Positions 8,193 to 18,538 of a stretch of DNA of 64,000 bases are shown piece by piece; positions within the stretch are counted from its first letter, which is position 1; every line of letters begins with the position of its first letter. The notes beneath the pieces were generated by a model, which worked only from the letters and a program-made list of their open reading frames with translations, did not search any database and was not told where the DNA came from. Location: positions 561,362 through 625,361 of the forward strand of contig CP075364.1 of NCBI GenBank assembly GCA_019454105.1. The letters are read 5' to 3'. Both the position numbers and the translations under genes were made by a program. The stretch comes from Fimbriimonadaceae bacterium. GTDB taxonomy: Bacteria > Armatimonadota > Fimbriimonadia > Fimbriimonadales > Fimbriimonadaceae.

Positions 8193-9442
8193 CGCAAGAG
8201 CTTGATCGCCTGACGGCACTCGCTGATGTAGCTTTCGAGCAAAGCCTTGTCACCGCGTCCGGCCGCCAGGAGAGTCTCATAGGCCTTGACCGCGTTCTGG
8301 TAAGCATCGATCGCCTCTGCGGCCCGCCCCATGTTCTTATAGCACTGGGCCAGGCGGTGGTAAGCGCTCGCTGGGCTCACGCCCAGTTCGATCGCCTTGC
8401 GATAAGTAGCGGCGGCGCGCTCGTAGTCCTTGGCCAGGAAGTGTTGCCTGGCCACTCGGACAAGCGTCTCACCCTGGTTCCGGTCGCTGGCCTGAACCGG
8501 TTCTGACCCTCCGGTGCGAGTGGTCTCCTGGCCCGGGCTCGGTCGAATATCGATCACCGAAGTCGTCACGGGCTCTCGAGAACCAGATTCGTCGTTCCTG
8601 TCTCCCTGAATGGCCTGGGGAGCAGGGTCTGGAGACTGAGCTTGGGGCGTCTGGCGGTTCTCGGGTACGACGTTCACTTCCAAAGGCCTGAATCCGGCCG
8701 AGTCCGACTCGGTCAACGGCGAAGGCAAGCCGCCTCCCAGTCCAGTCATCCCACCTCCCGACCTCCGGTCGGCGAACAGACGCCGGTTCTCGGGCATCGC
8801 AGGAATGGCCGAGTCGCGCTCGTCCGATTCTTGTTGGGTCGGGGTCGTGGTCTTGGGTGTCGGATTGCCTTGCGTTGCCGGGTTCGCAGGTACGGGGACA
8901 GGGCTCTTGAAGGGTTCGCTGACTTCTCCCGTGCCCTCTTGGGCCTGAGCGGTGGAGACAAGTGGCTTGGGTTGGGAGGCCAACGCCCAGGCCGCGCCGA
9001 CGGCACCGATCAAGACCAGCGCGGCGACGCCAGCCAACACGGGCGACAACGACTTGCGGTCACCGATCCTGGCATGATCCGGCTGGCTCAATCGCTTCCT
9101 CAGCTGAGATACCCGAATGCGGTCCAGAGGAGACTCCGGGTGGAGGTTCACGACGGTCTCGTAGCAGACCAGTGCGCCGGTCAAGTCGCCCATCCGCTCC
9201 AAGACGTCTCCTTTCAAGGCGAGTGCGGCCACATTCTCGGGATCGACCGAGAGGACCGAGTCGGCCACCATCAGGGCTTCCGCGATCCGGTTCGTGCCGA
9301 ACAGCCTCTGGCCTTCTCCGACCCTTGACGTCAACGTCCCTCTGAAGGCCTGAAGATCGTCCAGCGAGACCTGAGTGCCGCACTCGGGGCACCATTTGGC
9401 TTTCGGACTCAGTTCGGTCTCACAACGACGGCACGTCAGCAC
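8189..9442 (-). CDS. Zinc-ribbon, single-TM, TPR protein
   Basis: A 417-residue protein with a treble-clef/zinc-ribbon at the N-terminus (C4, C7, C18, C21), a TPR-like stretch at about 45-105, one membrane span at about 133-156, a disordered Pro/Thr/Ser-rich linker, and two to three C-terminal TPRs (about 335-410). Such proteins often scaffold envelope complexes, but no pathway can be named. The GTG start at 9442 has AGGAG about 7 nt upstream. A -10-like TAGAAT lies further upstream (rc of about 9473-9478). It heads the leftward group with the TPR and PilZ genes. Confidence 0.78.
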   Translation of the reverse strand: MLTCRRCETELSPKAKWCPECGTQVSLDDLQAFRGTLTSRVGEGQRLFGTNRIAEALMVADSVLSVDPENVAALALKGDVLERMGDLTGALVCYETVVNLHPESPLDRIRVSQLRKRLSQPDHARIGDRKSLSPVLAGVAALVLIGAVGAAWALASQPKPLVSTAQAQEGTGEVSEPFKSPVPVPANPATQGNPTPKTTTPTQQESDERDSAIPAMPENRRLFADRRSGGGMTGLGGGLPSPLTESDSAGFRPLEVNVVPENRQTPQAQSPDPAPQAIQGDRNDESGSREPVTTSVIDIRPSPGQETTRTGGSEPVQASDRNQGETLVRVARQHFLAKDYERAAATYRKAIELGVSPASAYHRLAQCYKNMGRAAEAIDAYQNAVKAYETLLAAGRGDKALLESYISECRQAIKLLR

Positions 9443-9524
9443 TTAGGGTCTCCTGGGGAAAACGAACCATCATTCTACCCTGGGCAAGAGACGTCGCGGA
9501 ACCGCCAGTAAGTTCGGACCGGCC

Positions 9525-9974
9525 CTACTTCCGGGTCCCTCGGCGACGGACTTCCTCTCGATACACCTGGTGAAGACCTCGGTAAGGATAATCCATCCAG
9601 GCCCGAATCAGCTTCTTCGCGGCCTGAAAGAAGACGTTCTGGGCGCCCTGTTTCGTGTGTCCCCTGACCTGGCCGATGTGCTCGAAAGTGTGCCCTTCCA
9701 GCCTCAAGGCCACGACCTCTTCCTGAACCGGCGTCAATCCCGCGATCCTTTGGACTTCAGCCCATTCAGACTCGACCAGCGCGTCGCTTTCTCGACAAGA
9801 ACCGGTCACTGGCAAACGCCGCTCGCGGTTTCTAGCCGTGATCAACTTCTTCCTGAAGCTGTCCTCGCCGTAGTGCGGCCGGGTGGGATCCCGACTGATC
9901 GCTCTGAGCAACTCTTCCGCTTGCGCAGCCAAGCATGGGTCCTCACAACTGGTTCGCCCCTTTAGTGTACGCAT
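9525..9974 (-). CDS. Sigma-70 region-4-like HTH protein
   Basis: A 149-residue protein whose C-terminal half resembles region 4 of sigma-70 factors: LTPVQEEVVALRLEGHTFEHIGQ followed by a recognition-helix-like KQGAQNVFFQAAKKL segment. No region 2 (core-binding/-10 recognition) is visible in the N-terminal half, so it is not a complete sigma factor. It could be a stand-alone DNA-binding regulator. The gene stands alone, about 80 nt upstream of the zinc-ribbon/TPR gene and in the same direction, so regulation of that group is possible. Unassigned beyond the HTH. Confidence 0.65.
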   Translation of the reverse strand: MRTLKGRTSCEDPCLAAQAEELLRAISRDPTRPHYGEDSFRKKLITARNRERRLPVTGSCRESDALVESEWAEVQRIAGLTPVQEEVVALRLEGHTFEHIGQVRGHTKQGAQNVFFQAAKKLIRAWMDYPYRGLHQVYREEVRRRGTRK

Positions 9975-10199
9975 GTCTAGTATTCTCCCGCTTTTTTAGG
10001 GGCAGAGTCAACCGACGTGGGGCCCTTGCCGTCAAGACAAGGCCGCGTTGTTTCCTGACTTTTCCCCTTGATCGAGTCTCGGCTCGCACCTAGATGGGCC
10101 CTGACCGAGATTCTGTCAACATCATCGGAAAAGATGACGTCCTTCTTTAGGTTTTTGAATCTGGGAAGCTCTTGGATCGCTCAAAGTTCGACGGGGCTC

Positions 10200-10227
10200 T
10201 TAGCGGCCCGTGGAGCGTAGATATACT
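10200..10227 (+). promoter_or_regulatory. gcvT promoter, apparently leaderless
   Basis: TTAGCG (10200-10205), a 16-nt spacer and TATACT (10222-10227). The -10 ends only 6 nt before ATG 10234, leaving no room for a leader or Shine-Dalgarno. Confidence 0.6.
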
Positions 10228-10233
10228 CGCGAC

Positions 10234-11313
10234 ATGACGACCGCCCTTCGCACTCCGCTTCATGCATGCCACCTGGAAATGGGTGGACGAATGGTGGAGT
10301 TCGCAGGCTACGAGCTTCCCGTCCAGTACAAAGGGGTCATTGCCGAGGCCCGCGCCGTGCGCGAAGGTGCCGGAATGTTCGACGTCAGCCATATGGCTCG
10401 TCTGCGGTTCAACGGACCTCAGGCTCTCGCCTTCCTCGAATGGGTTACCACTAACGACGTCTCGAAGCTTGGCCCGGGTTCTGGGCAGTACTCGCTCTTG
10501 CCAAACGCGAAGGGTGGCACCGTCGACGACATCATTCTTTATCGGACCGGAGACGAGGAGTTCAAAATGGTGGTCAATGCGGCCAACCACCAGAAAGACC
10601 TCGCCCATCTGAGGGCCTTGCTCAAAGAGGGTGTCGCCTTGGACGACACAACCGAGTCGACCGCCATGATCGCTGTACAAGGGCCTGGTGCTGTGGATCT
10701 GGTCGCCCAATTGAGCGACCAGGCAGAGAGGGCCAGGGAAGCACCGTTCTTCGGCGCGTTCGACGCCCGTGTCGCGGGTGTCCCTTGCTTCCTGGCCCGG
10801 AGCGGATATACGGGAGAAGACGGCTACGAGATCCAATGCCCGGCCGACAAAGCCGAAAGCCTCTGGCAGAGGCTCGCCGAGGCCGGTGCCGTCCCGTGCG
10901 GCCTGGGGGCGCGCGATACTCTTCGGGTCGAGGCCGGGTTGCCCCTTTATGGCCATGAGCTGACCGACGACTTGTCGCCGATCGCCGCCGGGCTCGGCTG
11001 GGTCGTGTCAAAGACCAAGGAGTTCCTTGGATCGGGCCCGATCAACGCGGCCCGGACCGCCGGGACTCCGGCTAAACTCCAAGGGATCCGGCTGGACTCA
11101 AAGCGGGTCGCTCAGCCGGGAACTGCGGTCTCGGTCAACGGAGGCCAGGTCGGGACGGTCTCCAGCGGGGCCTATTCCCCCCTGCTCGATTCCGGGATCG
11201 CCTTCGCCTTTCTTGAATCAGGAGTGGCTCTCGAGACTCCCTGCGAGGTCGATTTCCGAGGGAAGCCGGAACCCGGAAAGGTCGTAGCCAAGAGGTTTTT
11301 CAAGCGGCAATAG
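10234..11313 (+). CDS. gcvT: Aminomethyltransferase, glycine cleavage system T protein
   Basis: A 359-residue T protein, which transfers the methylene group from aminomethyl-lipoyl H protein to tetrahydrofolate and releases ammonia. Recognisable blocks: TPLHACHLEMGGRMVEFAGYE at the start, GMFDVSHMARLR, ARSGYTGEDGYEI in the middle and GLGARDTLRVEAGLPLYG for folate binding, then the C-terminal barrel domain. Length equals the family norm. The start is ATG 10234, not GTG 10210, because the -10 TATACT lies between them. No gcvH or gcvP is in the window, so the system is split across the chromosome. Confidence 0.95.
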   Translation: MTTALRTPLHACHLEMGGRMVEFAGYELPVQYKGVIAEARAVREGAGMFDVSHMARLRFNGPQALAFLEWVTTNDVSKLGPGSGQYSLLPNAKGGTVDDIILYRTGDEEFKMVVNAANHQKDLAHLRALLKEGVALDDTTESTAMIAVQGPGAVDLVAQLSDQAERAREAPFFGAFDARVAGVPCFLARSGYTGEDGYEIQCPADKAESLWQRLAEAGAVPCGLGARDTLRVEAGLPLYGHELTDDLSPIAAGLGWVVSKTKEFLGSGPINAARTAGTPAKLQGIRLDSKRVAQPGTAVSVNGGQVGTVSSGAYSPLLDSGIAFAFLESGVALETPCEVDFRGKPEPGKVVAKRFFKRQ

Positions 11314-11383
11314 AGTCGGAACCTGAACCCGTGGGCCGAACATCGTTTCGAGGAAATGAACGGAGCCAAGAGTCGTAGAATAC

Positions 11384-11416
11384 GAAGGGGAGGGATTGAT
11401 GGAAAACCTCCCCTTC
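11384..11416. repeat. Perfect 10-bp inverted repeat between gcvT and the small unknown gene
   Basis: GAAGGGGAGG (11384-11393) and CCTCCCCTTC (11407-11416) can form a 10-bp stem with a 13-nt loop. There is no T-tract after it on either strand. It ends about 40 nt before ATG 11457; it may be a terminator for gcvT or a leader structure. Confidence 0.55.
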
Positions 11417-11456
11417 AGCCCCGAGCGGAAGGACCGACAATAAACACCATACGACC

Positions 11457-11765
11457 ATGAACGCGACGCTGAACTGCCCGTTTCTCGAGCTTGACTCTGA
11501 GATCCCTGAACAGTTGTTCGTGCTCAAGCACCCGCCGTCCGGCAAGTATGGGTGTTATTGCCACCAGGGCGTTCACGGTCTCGCCTGCTTCTCGACCGAA
11601 ACCGGAGCGTTCAGGTTCGCAGAATGGATAGATCTCGGGGGTATGGCGTCAGAAGAGGTCAGCTTCGACGAAGCCCGCGAGATCGCCAAGCAAAGGCCGA
11701 TGCCGATCGTCTCGCTCATGCTCCTCGACGACCTCGGCGACCCCGTCATCCACTTCGTGCGTTAG
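11457..11765 (+). CDS. Small hypothetical protein
   Basis: A 102-residue soluble protein that I do not recognise. It begins with an acidic segment and has a mixed alpha/beta pattern with a Cys pair (YGCYCHQG) near residues 31-38 and a hydrophobic strand (MPIVSLMLLDD) near the C-terminus. Codon use matches the neighbours and the frame is open at both ends of the intergenic spaces, so it is probably real. It lies between gcvT and the groES operator and runs in the same direction. No signal peptide or membrane segment. Confidence 0.6.
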   Translation: MNATLNCPFLELDSEIPEQLFVLKHPPSGKYGCYCHQGVHGLACFSTETGAFRFAEWIDLGGMASEEVSFDEAREIAKQRPMPIVSLMLLDDLGDPVIHFVR

Positions 11766-11892
11766 AGCCCACGGCCCGCTCTTTGAGCACCAATCTTTGG
11801 GCGTCTCCGAAGGCACCGGACGCAAGGTCGGTTCGGCGGCCTGAAGAAGCGGACGGACGCGTTCGAGCCATGAAAGTTGCCTCAAAGGAGCG

Positions 11893-11919
11893 TTGGCGCT
11901 CTTGTCCTATGACTGCCAA
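11893..11919 (+). promoter_or_regulatory. CIRCE operator upstream of groES
   Basis: TTGGCGCTC, a 9-nt spacer and GACTGCCAA. Compared with the CIRCE consensus (TTAGCACTC-N9-GAGTGCTAA) spacing is exact and the outer five positions of the arms pair. It lies 57 nt before the groES start and is a likely HrcA site; hrcA is at 35076-36086. Confidence 0.75.
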
Positions 11920-11976
11920 CCGCGTCGGCCATACTGGACGGCATCGGCGGGATCAAGCCCGTCAAGAACACAGACT

Positions 11977-12267
11977 ATGGCGAACATCAAACCTCTCGGA
12001 GACAAGATCGTCGTCCAGCTCATCGAGGCTGAGGACAAGTCGGCAGGCGGCATCATCCTTCCCGACTCGGCCAAGAAGAGGCCGACCGAAGGCAAGGTCG
12101 TCGCGGTCGGCAATGGCCGTGTCCTCGATTCGGGCGAGCGCAACAAGCTGAGCGTCAAAGCCGGCGACCGTGTCCTCTTCAGCAAGTACGGCGGCAACGA
12201 GGTCACCGTCGATGGCGAGGAGTACACCATCCTCGACGAAGATCAAGTCTACGCCATCCTGAACTGA
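11977..12267 (+). CDS. groES: Co-chaperonin GroES
   Basis: A 96-residue Hsp10. The IKPLGDKIVVQLIEAEDKSAGGIILP segment includes the mobile loop that caps GroEL, and KYGGNEVTVDGEEYTILDEDQVYAIL is the C-terminal beta barrel half. Full family length. The start is ATG 11977 (MANIKPL); an in-frame start at 11893 would add 28 residues not found in GroES and would lie inside the CIRCE operator. groEL follows 299 nt downstream with its own operators, so the two genes can be transcribed separately. Confidence 0.97.
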   Translation: MANIKPLGDKIVVQLIEAEDKSAGGIILPDSAKKRPTEGKVVAVGNGRVLDSGERNKLSVKAGDRVLFSKYGGNEVTVDGEEYTILDEDQVYAILN

Positions 12268-12277
12268 TGGCCATCCA

Positions 12278-12301
12278 GGGGCCGTCCAGCTGGACGGCCC
12301 C
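12278..12301. repeat. 24-bp perfect palindrome after groES
   Basis: GGGGCCGTCCAG and its reverse complement, contiguous. As RNA it gives a 10-bp GC stem with a tetraloop, 11 nt after the groES stop, without a T-run. It may terminate or attenuate groES transcription before the separate groEL control region. Confidence 0.6.
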
Positions 12302-12431
12302 ACAGCCCACCGATCCCAATGAGCAGCGACACCTTGTCGCCTCTGGGCCAAGCGAAATTGCCTGGATGTCGCCTCCGCAAGCCCCCAGGTCGAAAGAATT
12401 GCGGAAGGACGGTCGGCAGGGGTCCCAGACG

Positions 12432-12458
12432 TTGGCGCTCCCGGTCCTAAAGCGCCAA
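12432..12458 (+). promoter_or_regulatory. CIRCE operator 1 of groEL
   Basis: TTGGCGCTC-N9-AAGCGCCAA. Eight of nine positions in the two arms are complementary and the 9-nt spacing is that of CIRCE. It is the upstream one of two operators before groEL. Confidence 0.8.
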
Positions 12459-12478
12459 AACCTTTGAGGGGCCCCGGG

Positions 12479-14204
<1,726 letters not shown>

Positions 14205-14214
14205 GGAAGCTCAA

Positions 14215-14260
14215 AGGCCCCATCACTCCTGGATGAGAGGTGGGGCCTCACTGTGTCTCT
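14215..14260 (+). terminator. Probable terminator hairpin after groEL
   Basis: AGGCCCCA (14215-14222) pairs with TGGGGCCT (14241-14248), 8 bp, loop 18 nt that can itself partly pair. The tail CACTGTGTCTCT is only moderately T-rich, so efficiency is uncertain. Confidence 0.5.
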
Positions 14261-14394
14261 CAGGTCTCGCCCAACGTCGGATGGCGATTCAGCATCCCCC
14301 TGGCGCCAGCCAAGGGCGACGGAGGAATGACGGTCAGTTCCGACCTCGGGAACCGGTCAACTTGACTTTGCCACGAAGAGGAATGGCGGGGCCC

Positions 14395-15195
14395 TCAACC
14401 GCGCCTCAGCTGGAAGAAGGGAAGCGCCAGGGGTTTCGTCGGTGGGACAGTCGTGGGCGACTGAAACGGGATCAACGATAGTGGTCTGGCAATGACCAAT
14501 GGCCTGACGAACTGGAGAACCCACTGACGGATCTCCGGAACCGTTAGGTCGATCGCGCCAGATCCATGGTAAGGCACGCCGCCATTGTTGACAGCAAAAC
14601 CATAGTTCGGGCGAGAACCGCCAGTCTCATTGAACGCATAGGAAATCACACCGACGAGCCGCCCGTTCGAAAAGACTGCTCCGCCTGAGTCCCCGTTCAC
14701 ACTTGCCGAGTTCGGTTGATCAGCCAGCATCGAAACAAGGGCTGGCCCCAGGCCGAACAGGCTCCACTTCTTATGGACGACGTTTGTGGCGGCATGGCGA
14801 CCGTGATTGGCATAGCGGATGTCGTAACCTTGCCACTGGTTGTTGACCGTACCGATGCCCCCATAGCCCACCCACGTGACGGGTGCCCCTACTGGCGCCG
14901 AGGCGCCCAACTGGTACCAACCTGGAAGGTCTTCGCCAAAGATGAACACGGCGATGTCGTGGCTCGGATGGTTGAACCTTTGCACCGCGGTGTACATCCG
15001 ACCTTGCACCTCGAACCAAATTCCTGGAACGTGCTTGGCCGTGATCATGACTCTGCGCGCAATGGCCGTTCCGCTACCGCCGCCGCACTCCCCGACAAAG
15101 CGGTAAGTCGTGTCCAGGCCAAGGTCCGGCGCGATGGCGAGACTCGGCTGAGTCGTCGCCAGAAGCGCCATAACCGGTACGAGAGCGTGCCTCAT
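14395..15195 (-). CDS. Secreted trypsin-like serine protease
   Basis: A 266-residue S1-fold protease. A signal peptide covers about residues 1-20 (RHALVPVMALLATTQPSLA). The catalytic triad is visible: H55 in ITAKHV, D80 in SHDIAVF and S170 in NGDSGGAVF, with GGGSGTAI preceding the His strand as in chymotrypsin-fold enzymes. It should be active in the periplasm or outside. The C-terminal 40 residues are Pro/Leu-rich and end RRG. The start is ATG 15195, because TACAAT ends 6 nt upstream (15202-15207); a longer frame from 15261 would hide the signal peptide. Confidence 0.85.
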   Translation of the reverse strand: MRHALVPVMALLATTQPSLAIAPDLGLDTTYRFVGECGGGSGTAIARRVMITAKHVPGIWFEVQGRMYTAVQRFNHPSHDIAVFIFGEDLPGWYQLGASAPVGAPVTWVGYGGIGTVNNQWQGYDIRYANHGRHAATNVVHKKWSLFGLGPALVSMLADQPNSASVNGDSGGAVFSNGRLVGVISYAFNETGGSRPNYGFAVNNGGVPYHGSGAIDLTVPEIRQWVLQFVRPLVIARPLSLIPFQSPTTVPPTKPLALPFFQLRRG

Positions 15196-15372
15196 GACTC
15201 GATTGTACGAGATCCAGCCGCACGAAGCGACACCTCTTGAGTCTGGAGCAGGTTCAATCAAGGTCGCCCCAAATGGCCAAGACCGCGCTGGCTCCTATCC
15301 TGACAAGCCCGAACCGGTTCCGGTGCCAAGCGGAAACCGTCGGGTGTCCTCCACCGTATCAGTGAACAAATC

Positions 15373-15963
15373 ATGCCCGAGCAAGAATTACAGCGGACAG
15401 ACGCAAGGTTGACTGCTCCGCAACAACAAGCCGTGCTGCTCCTGGCTGCGCAGCTCCAGCAGGAGCGGGACGAAAGCGTGACCCTGGCCGAGGTCATCCG
15501 CATCGGAGAAGAGGCAGGCCTGAACCGTGACATCATCGAAGAGGCTTATCGCCAAGTGATGGCCCAGCCCAGCGAGAAACTCTCTCGAAAGCAGTTGGAG
15601 AGGTCGCTCGGCAACGAGCTGGCCGCAGTCCATTTGACGATCCTGTGGATCGTGGCTACGTGGCTAGGGGCGCTGTTCTTGCCGATGCTTGACATCTTTG
15701 GGGTGATCGGGGTCGGTGGAACGGTCTTGGTGTTCCCTTGGCTGATCGGTGCGCTTGTCAAGAGGCCCTGGTACGCCACGGCCCTGGCCATGGGTGTCTC
15801 GATGAACATGCTGATCACGCTGTCGGTTAAGTTCGGCGTGCCGACCGAAATGGGCGCCCAGCAGGGCTTTATGCTGCTCGTCGTCCCACTCGTTCTCGCG
15901 TACGTGGGTTCGATGGCGTTCCACCGGCTCATTCCTGGGCTGTTGCGCAAGATTCCCAGCTGA
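15373..15963 (+). CDS. Membrane protein with N-terminal helical domain, unknown
   Basis: A 196-residue protein. Residues 1-70 are charged and helical (LLAAQLQQERDESVTLAEVIRI) and resemble a small regulatory or dimerisation domain. From about 80 there are four hydrophobic segments: LTILWIVATWLGALFLPML, IGVGGTVLVFPWLIGALV, TALAMGVSMNMLITLS and MLLVVPLVLAYVGSMAF. I cannot name a family. It stands alone, divergent from the protease gene (178 nt between starts). Confidence 0.65.
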   Translation: MPEQELQRTDARLTAPQQQAVLLLAAQLQQERDESVTLAEVIRIGEEAGLNRDIIEEAYRQVMAQPSEKLSRKQLERSLGNELAAVHLTILWIVATWLGALFLPMLDIFGVIGVGGTVLVFPWLIGALVKRPWYATALAMGVSMNMLITLSVKFGVPTEMGAQQGFMLLVVPLVLAYVGSMAFHRLIPGLLRKIPS

Positions 15964-16457
15964 GAAGGGCCTCACTCTGGCGACACGTGGGCTAAACCTC
16001 CACACCTTCGTGGCCGCTCACCCGCCTGAGGAGTTCCATTGTTTTTGGCGACCGTGGAGGCATCAGTGGGGTCGCTCGTTGCAGACCCGCCGCGTGCTCC
16101 AGCCACCGAGATTCAGCCTCAGAATGCCGGCAGGCGCATGGTTTCCGTAACCTTGATGGAATCACAGCTCATGAGCAAGAGAAGAGCTCAAAGCACAAAG
16201 CCTCGTTCTTGCGAGAGGTGAGAAGAGTCCTCTTGTCAGAGTGTGGCCCTGGCTAAAGCAGGATCGGCATCCAGAGTCTTCTTATCGTTGAATTGAAGAT
16301 CCAGAGGCGTCCACTTCGAGACAGGATCGTTGCATGACTGCGTCGCTCTCGATGGACGAAAGTGGACGAAGCTTCATTTGGACGCAACTCAGATTCTCCG
16401 ACGTGGCTCATCGTGACCATGAGTGACATCGGAATCACGAGAGGTAGTCTTCTGAAA
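15964..16457. other. 494-bp stretch without a convincing gene
   Basis: Only short unsupported reading frames (60 codons or less) on either strand, no tRNA-like cloverleaf and no clear inverted repeat. The last 15 bases carry the -10 TAGTCT of the SRPBCC gene. It may be a decayed gene. Confidence 0.5.
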
Positions 16458-16898
16458 ATGAAGCGGTTGAAATATCAGGTTGAAGTCGCGGCCCCTCGCG
16501 AGAGAGTTTGGGACGTCATGCTGGCCGACTCCACCTATCGCGATTGGACGTCGATTTTCAGCCCAGGCTCGCACTTCGTCGGGGAATGGGTGAGCGGCCA
16601 AGAGATCCGCTTCCTCGGAGAAGGGGGAAACGAGGGTATGGCCAGCCGAATCGCTGAGAGCCGAAGACCAGAGGCCGTCCGCATCGAGCATTTCGGAGTT
16701 GTCAAGGACGGTGTCGTGGACACGACCAGTGAACAAGCCCGAAAGTGGGCTCCATCGATTGAGGAGTACACCTTCCATGCCACTCCAGAAGGAACGCGCC
16801 TCGAAGTCGTCATGGACGCGGACGAGAGCTATGTGGACTTCTTCGACGACCGGTGGCCCAAAGCTCTGGCGCGGCTGAAAGAGATCGCGGAAGGCTAG
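16458..16898 (+). CDS. SRPBCC/AHSA1-family lipid-binding-fold protein
   Basis: A 146-residue START/Bet v1-like protein. The opening KYQVEVAAPRERVWDVMLADSTYRDWTSIFSPGSHFVGEW is the usual AHSA1 pattern (strand, helix with the R-VWD-L motif, then W), and the C-terminal long helix DDRWPKALARLKEIAEG closes the cavity. Proteins of this kind bind hydrophobic ligands or help folding; many are stress-linked. ATG 16458 is selected because TAGTCT ends 7 nt upstream; frames starting at 16362 or 16419 lack support. Its stop overlaps the end of the convergent DinB gene. Confidence 0.8.
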   Translation: MKRLKYQVEVAAPRERVWDVMLADSTYRDWTSIFSPGSHFVGEWVSGQEIRFLGEGGNEGMASRIAESRRPEAVRIEHFGVVKDGVVDTTSEQARKWAPSIEEYTFHATPEGTRLEVVMDADESYVDFFDDRWPKALARLKEIAEG

Positions 16899-17395
16899 TC
16901 AGGCAAACGCCACAGATCCCAAACGTTCTGTGATTCCCACTCGTCCGTTGGCTCGGCTCCGGCCAGTCGGAGGGCCAGAAAAATGAGGCCCGTGTGCCAG
17001 CCTTCGTGCCAGACCATGTGTTGCAAGTAAAGGACAGGATGGTCGTAGTTGCCGCACTGCTGCGCTCCAGCCTCGAGCTTCTCGGCGACCCAACGGCGGA
17101 CAAGACGGCCGCTCTCGGCCAGGCGGGCCCGAATCTCCGCGAGATCGTTCGACGGGATCCATTCGTCGTCGCTGACGACTGTGAACAAACTGGGACCGAC
17201 CGGAGCTTCGAGGCCGTCGGCGTGCATGTGCCAGTAGCGGCGGGTCGTGTGGATGTGGGACAGATGGAAGGCGACCGTCCAACCGTCCGGATCAGGTTTC
17301 GCCTGCAAGAGCTCGGGTGTGAGCACTGAGGCGACGTTGTCCAAAACACGGCACTGTCGGTCCCAGGATTCGAGCAGGGCTTCTATCGGGGTCAC
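16895..17395 (-). CDS. DinB-fold putative metal-dependent hydrolase/thiol transferase
   Basis: A 166-residue four-helix DinB/YfiT-like protein. The metal-binding His pattern is visible: HLSHIH near residue 48 and HMVWHEGWH near 126-134. Family members include bacillithiol and mycothiol S-transferases; the substrate here is unknown. The GTG start has TAGAGT (17402-17407, complement) 6 nt upstream. The starts of this gene and of the DUF1905 gene are only about 40 nt apart and divergent. One of four DinB-like proteins in the window. Confidence 0.82.
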   Translation of the reverse strand: MTPIEALLESWDRQCRVLDNVASVLTPELLQAKPDPDGWTVAFHLSHIHTTRRYWHMHADGLEAPVGPSLFTVVSDDEWIPSNDLAEIRARLAESGRLVRRWVAEKLEAGAQQCGNYDHPVLYLQHMVWHEGWHTGLIFLALRLAGAEPTDEWESQNVWDLWRLPD

Positions 17396-17435
17396 TCGCC
17401 GACTCTACCAGCAGCCTGTGCGAAAATGTCCAACG

Positions 17436-17732
17436 ATGACGGTGCGTTGGAAGGGCGAGGTCTGGTACTGGAAAGGGCCTGCCCCGCACCACTTCATCAC
17501 GGTCCCGCCGGAGGAGTCCCGCGAGATCAAAGCCGGTTCGAGCCGGGTGACTTACGGATGGGGGATGATCCCCGTCCTCGCCAGGATCGGCCAGACCGAC
17601 TTCACGACCGCGATGTTCGAAAAGAACGGAGCCTATGTCCTCCCCGTCAAGCTTGCCGTGCGCAAAAGGGAAGGCATCGAGGTTGGCGACTCCGTCCTGG
17701 TCGAGATCGTGATCGAGATCCGGGCCCCCTAA
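17436..17732 (+). CDS. DUF1905-family small protein
   Basis: A 98-residue beta-rich protein. The sequence matches the DUF1905 pattern: it opens with a strand WKGEVWYWKGPAPHHFITVP, followed by the VTYGWGMIPVLARIG segment and LPVKLAVRKREGIEVGDSV, a double-psi-like barrel. No enzyme activity is known for the family. The start is ATG 17436. The stop overlaps the convergent membrane protein gene by four bases. Confidence 0.8.
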   Translation: MTVRWKGEVWYWKGPAPHHFITVPPEESREIKAGSSRVTYGWGMIPVLARIGQTDFTTAMFEKNGAYVLPVKLAVRKREGIEVGDSVLVEIVIEIRAP

Positions 17733-18538
17733 CCGCCGCCGAACAGCACCCGGACGATGACGGGCGAGTTCGCCAGAAGGATCGTCAGCCACGTTGTCGG
17801 CCTACCGATGTCGTCGGCAAGATAGAACATCCGAGGTGGGAAGTACAGCAGCAGCCCCAGAAACACCAGAACAAAGAGCCTGACCAAGAAGTCGATCGCT
17901 CCGCTGACCGGCGGCAGAGCGGCCGTGGCGAGGACGTTCCAAACGAGTTGGAACAAGACAGTGTTGGCGTACAGGCAGGCGTCCCCAAGAATCCCAGAGA
18001 TGGGGCTTCGCAAGAACGCTGACCGAGGCGGCGACTTTGGCGGGACGAAGTATCGGAACGAGATCACTGTATGGGCGACCATGAGTCCGATCCCGCCGAA
18101 CACCGATCCAACAAAGATTCCGACCGGGGGCTCGCTCTTTCCATACACCGACTGCAGGACGTACGCGCTCACCGCGGCAAAGACGACCGCAGTCAGGCAA
18201 AAACTGAAGATGGGGTTGAAGAGGCAACCCTGCGGGGGCTCCGCCGAAGTCTCGCGCGACCGCCGCCGGTGATAGTGCCATCGCTTCAACGTCGATCCGA
18301 GGGGCGCCAGCACGAACATCCCGATCGCCATCGCGAACAGGAGCCGCTCGGACTTGCGGTCGCCGTCCGATGCCGCTTGCGCAGTTGCCAGGAAGGCAAC
18401 CGTGAGGGCGGGCATCGCGACCAGGTTCAACAGGCCAACGAACAGGTCGAGGAAGAACCCTCGATTGCGAGACTCTGAGGCAATGTCTTCAGTTCCCCCA
18501 CTCTTCGTCCGGCCGTCCTCTTGCGAATCGCCGCCCAC
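17729..18538 (-). CDS. Polytopic membrane protein, unknown
   Basis: A 269-residue protein with a hydrophilic N-terminus (about 28 residues) and six or so membrane spans: FVGLLNLVAMPALTVAFLA, LLFAMAIGMFVLAPLG, FSFCLTAVVFAAVSAYVL, GIFVGSVFGGIGLMVAH, ANTVLFQLVWNVLATAAL and LVRLFVLVFLGLLLYF. I do not recognise a family. The GTG start at 18538 has CACAAT ending 5 nt upstream. It is convergent to the DUF1905 gene with a 4-nt overlap. Confidence 0.65.
   Translation of the reverse strand: MGGDSQEDGRTKSGGTEDIASESRNRGFFLDLFVGLLNLVAMPALTVAFLATAQAASDGDRKSERLLFAMAIGMFVLAPLGSTLKRWHYHRRRSRETSAEPPQGCLFNPIFSFCLTAVVFAAVSAYVLQSVYGKSEPPVGIFVGSVFGGIGLMVAHTVISFRYFVPPKSPPRSAFLRSPISGILGDACLYANTVLFQLVWNVLATAALPPVSGAIDFLVRLFVLVFLGLLLYFPPRMFYLADDIGRPTTWLTILLANSPVIVRVLFGGG

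Noticed and set aside
16039-16221. 60-codon frame in the 494-bp gap
   Set aside because: No ribosome-binding site, no -10 at the start and no recognisable protein pattern.
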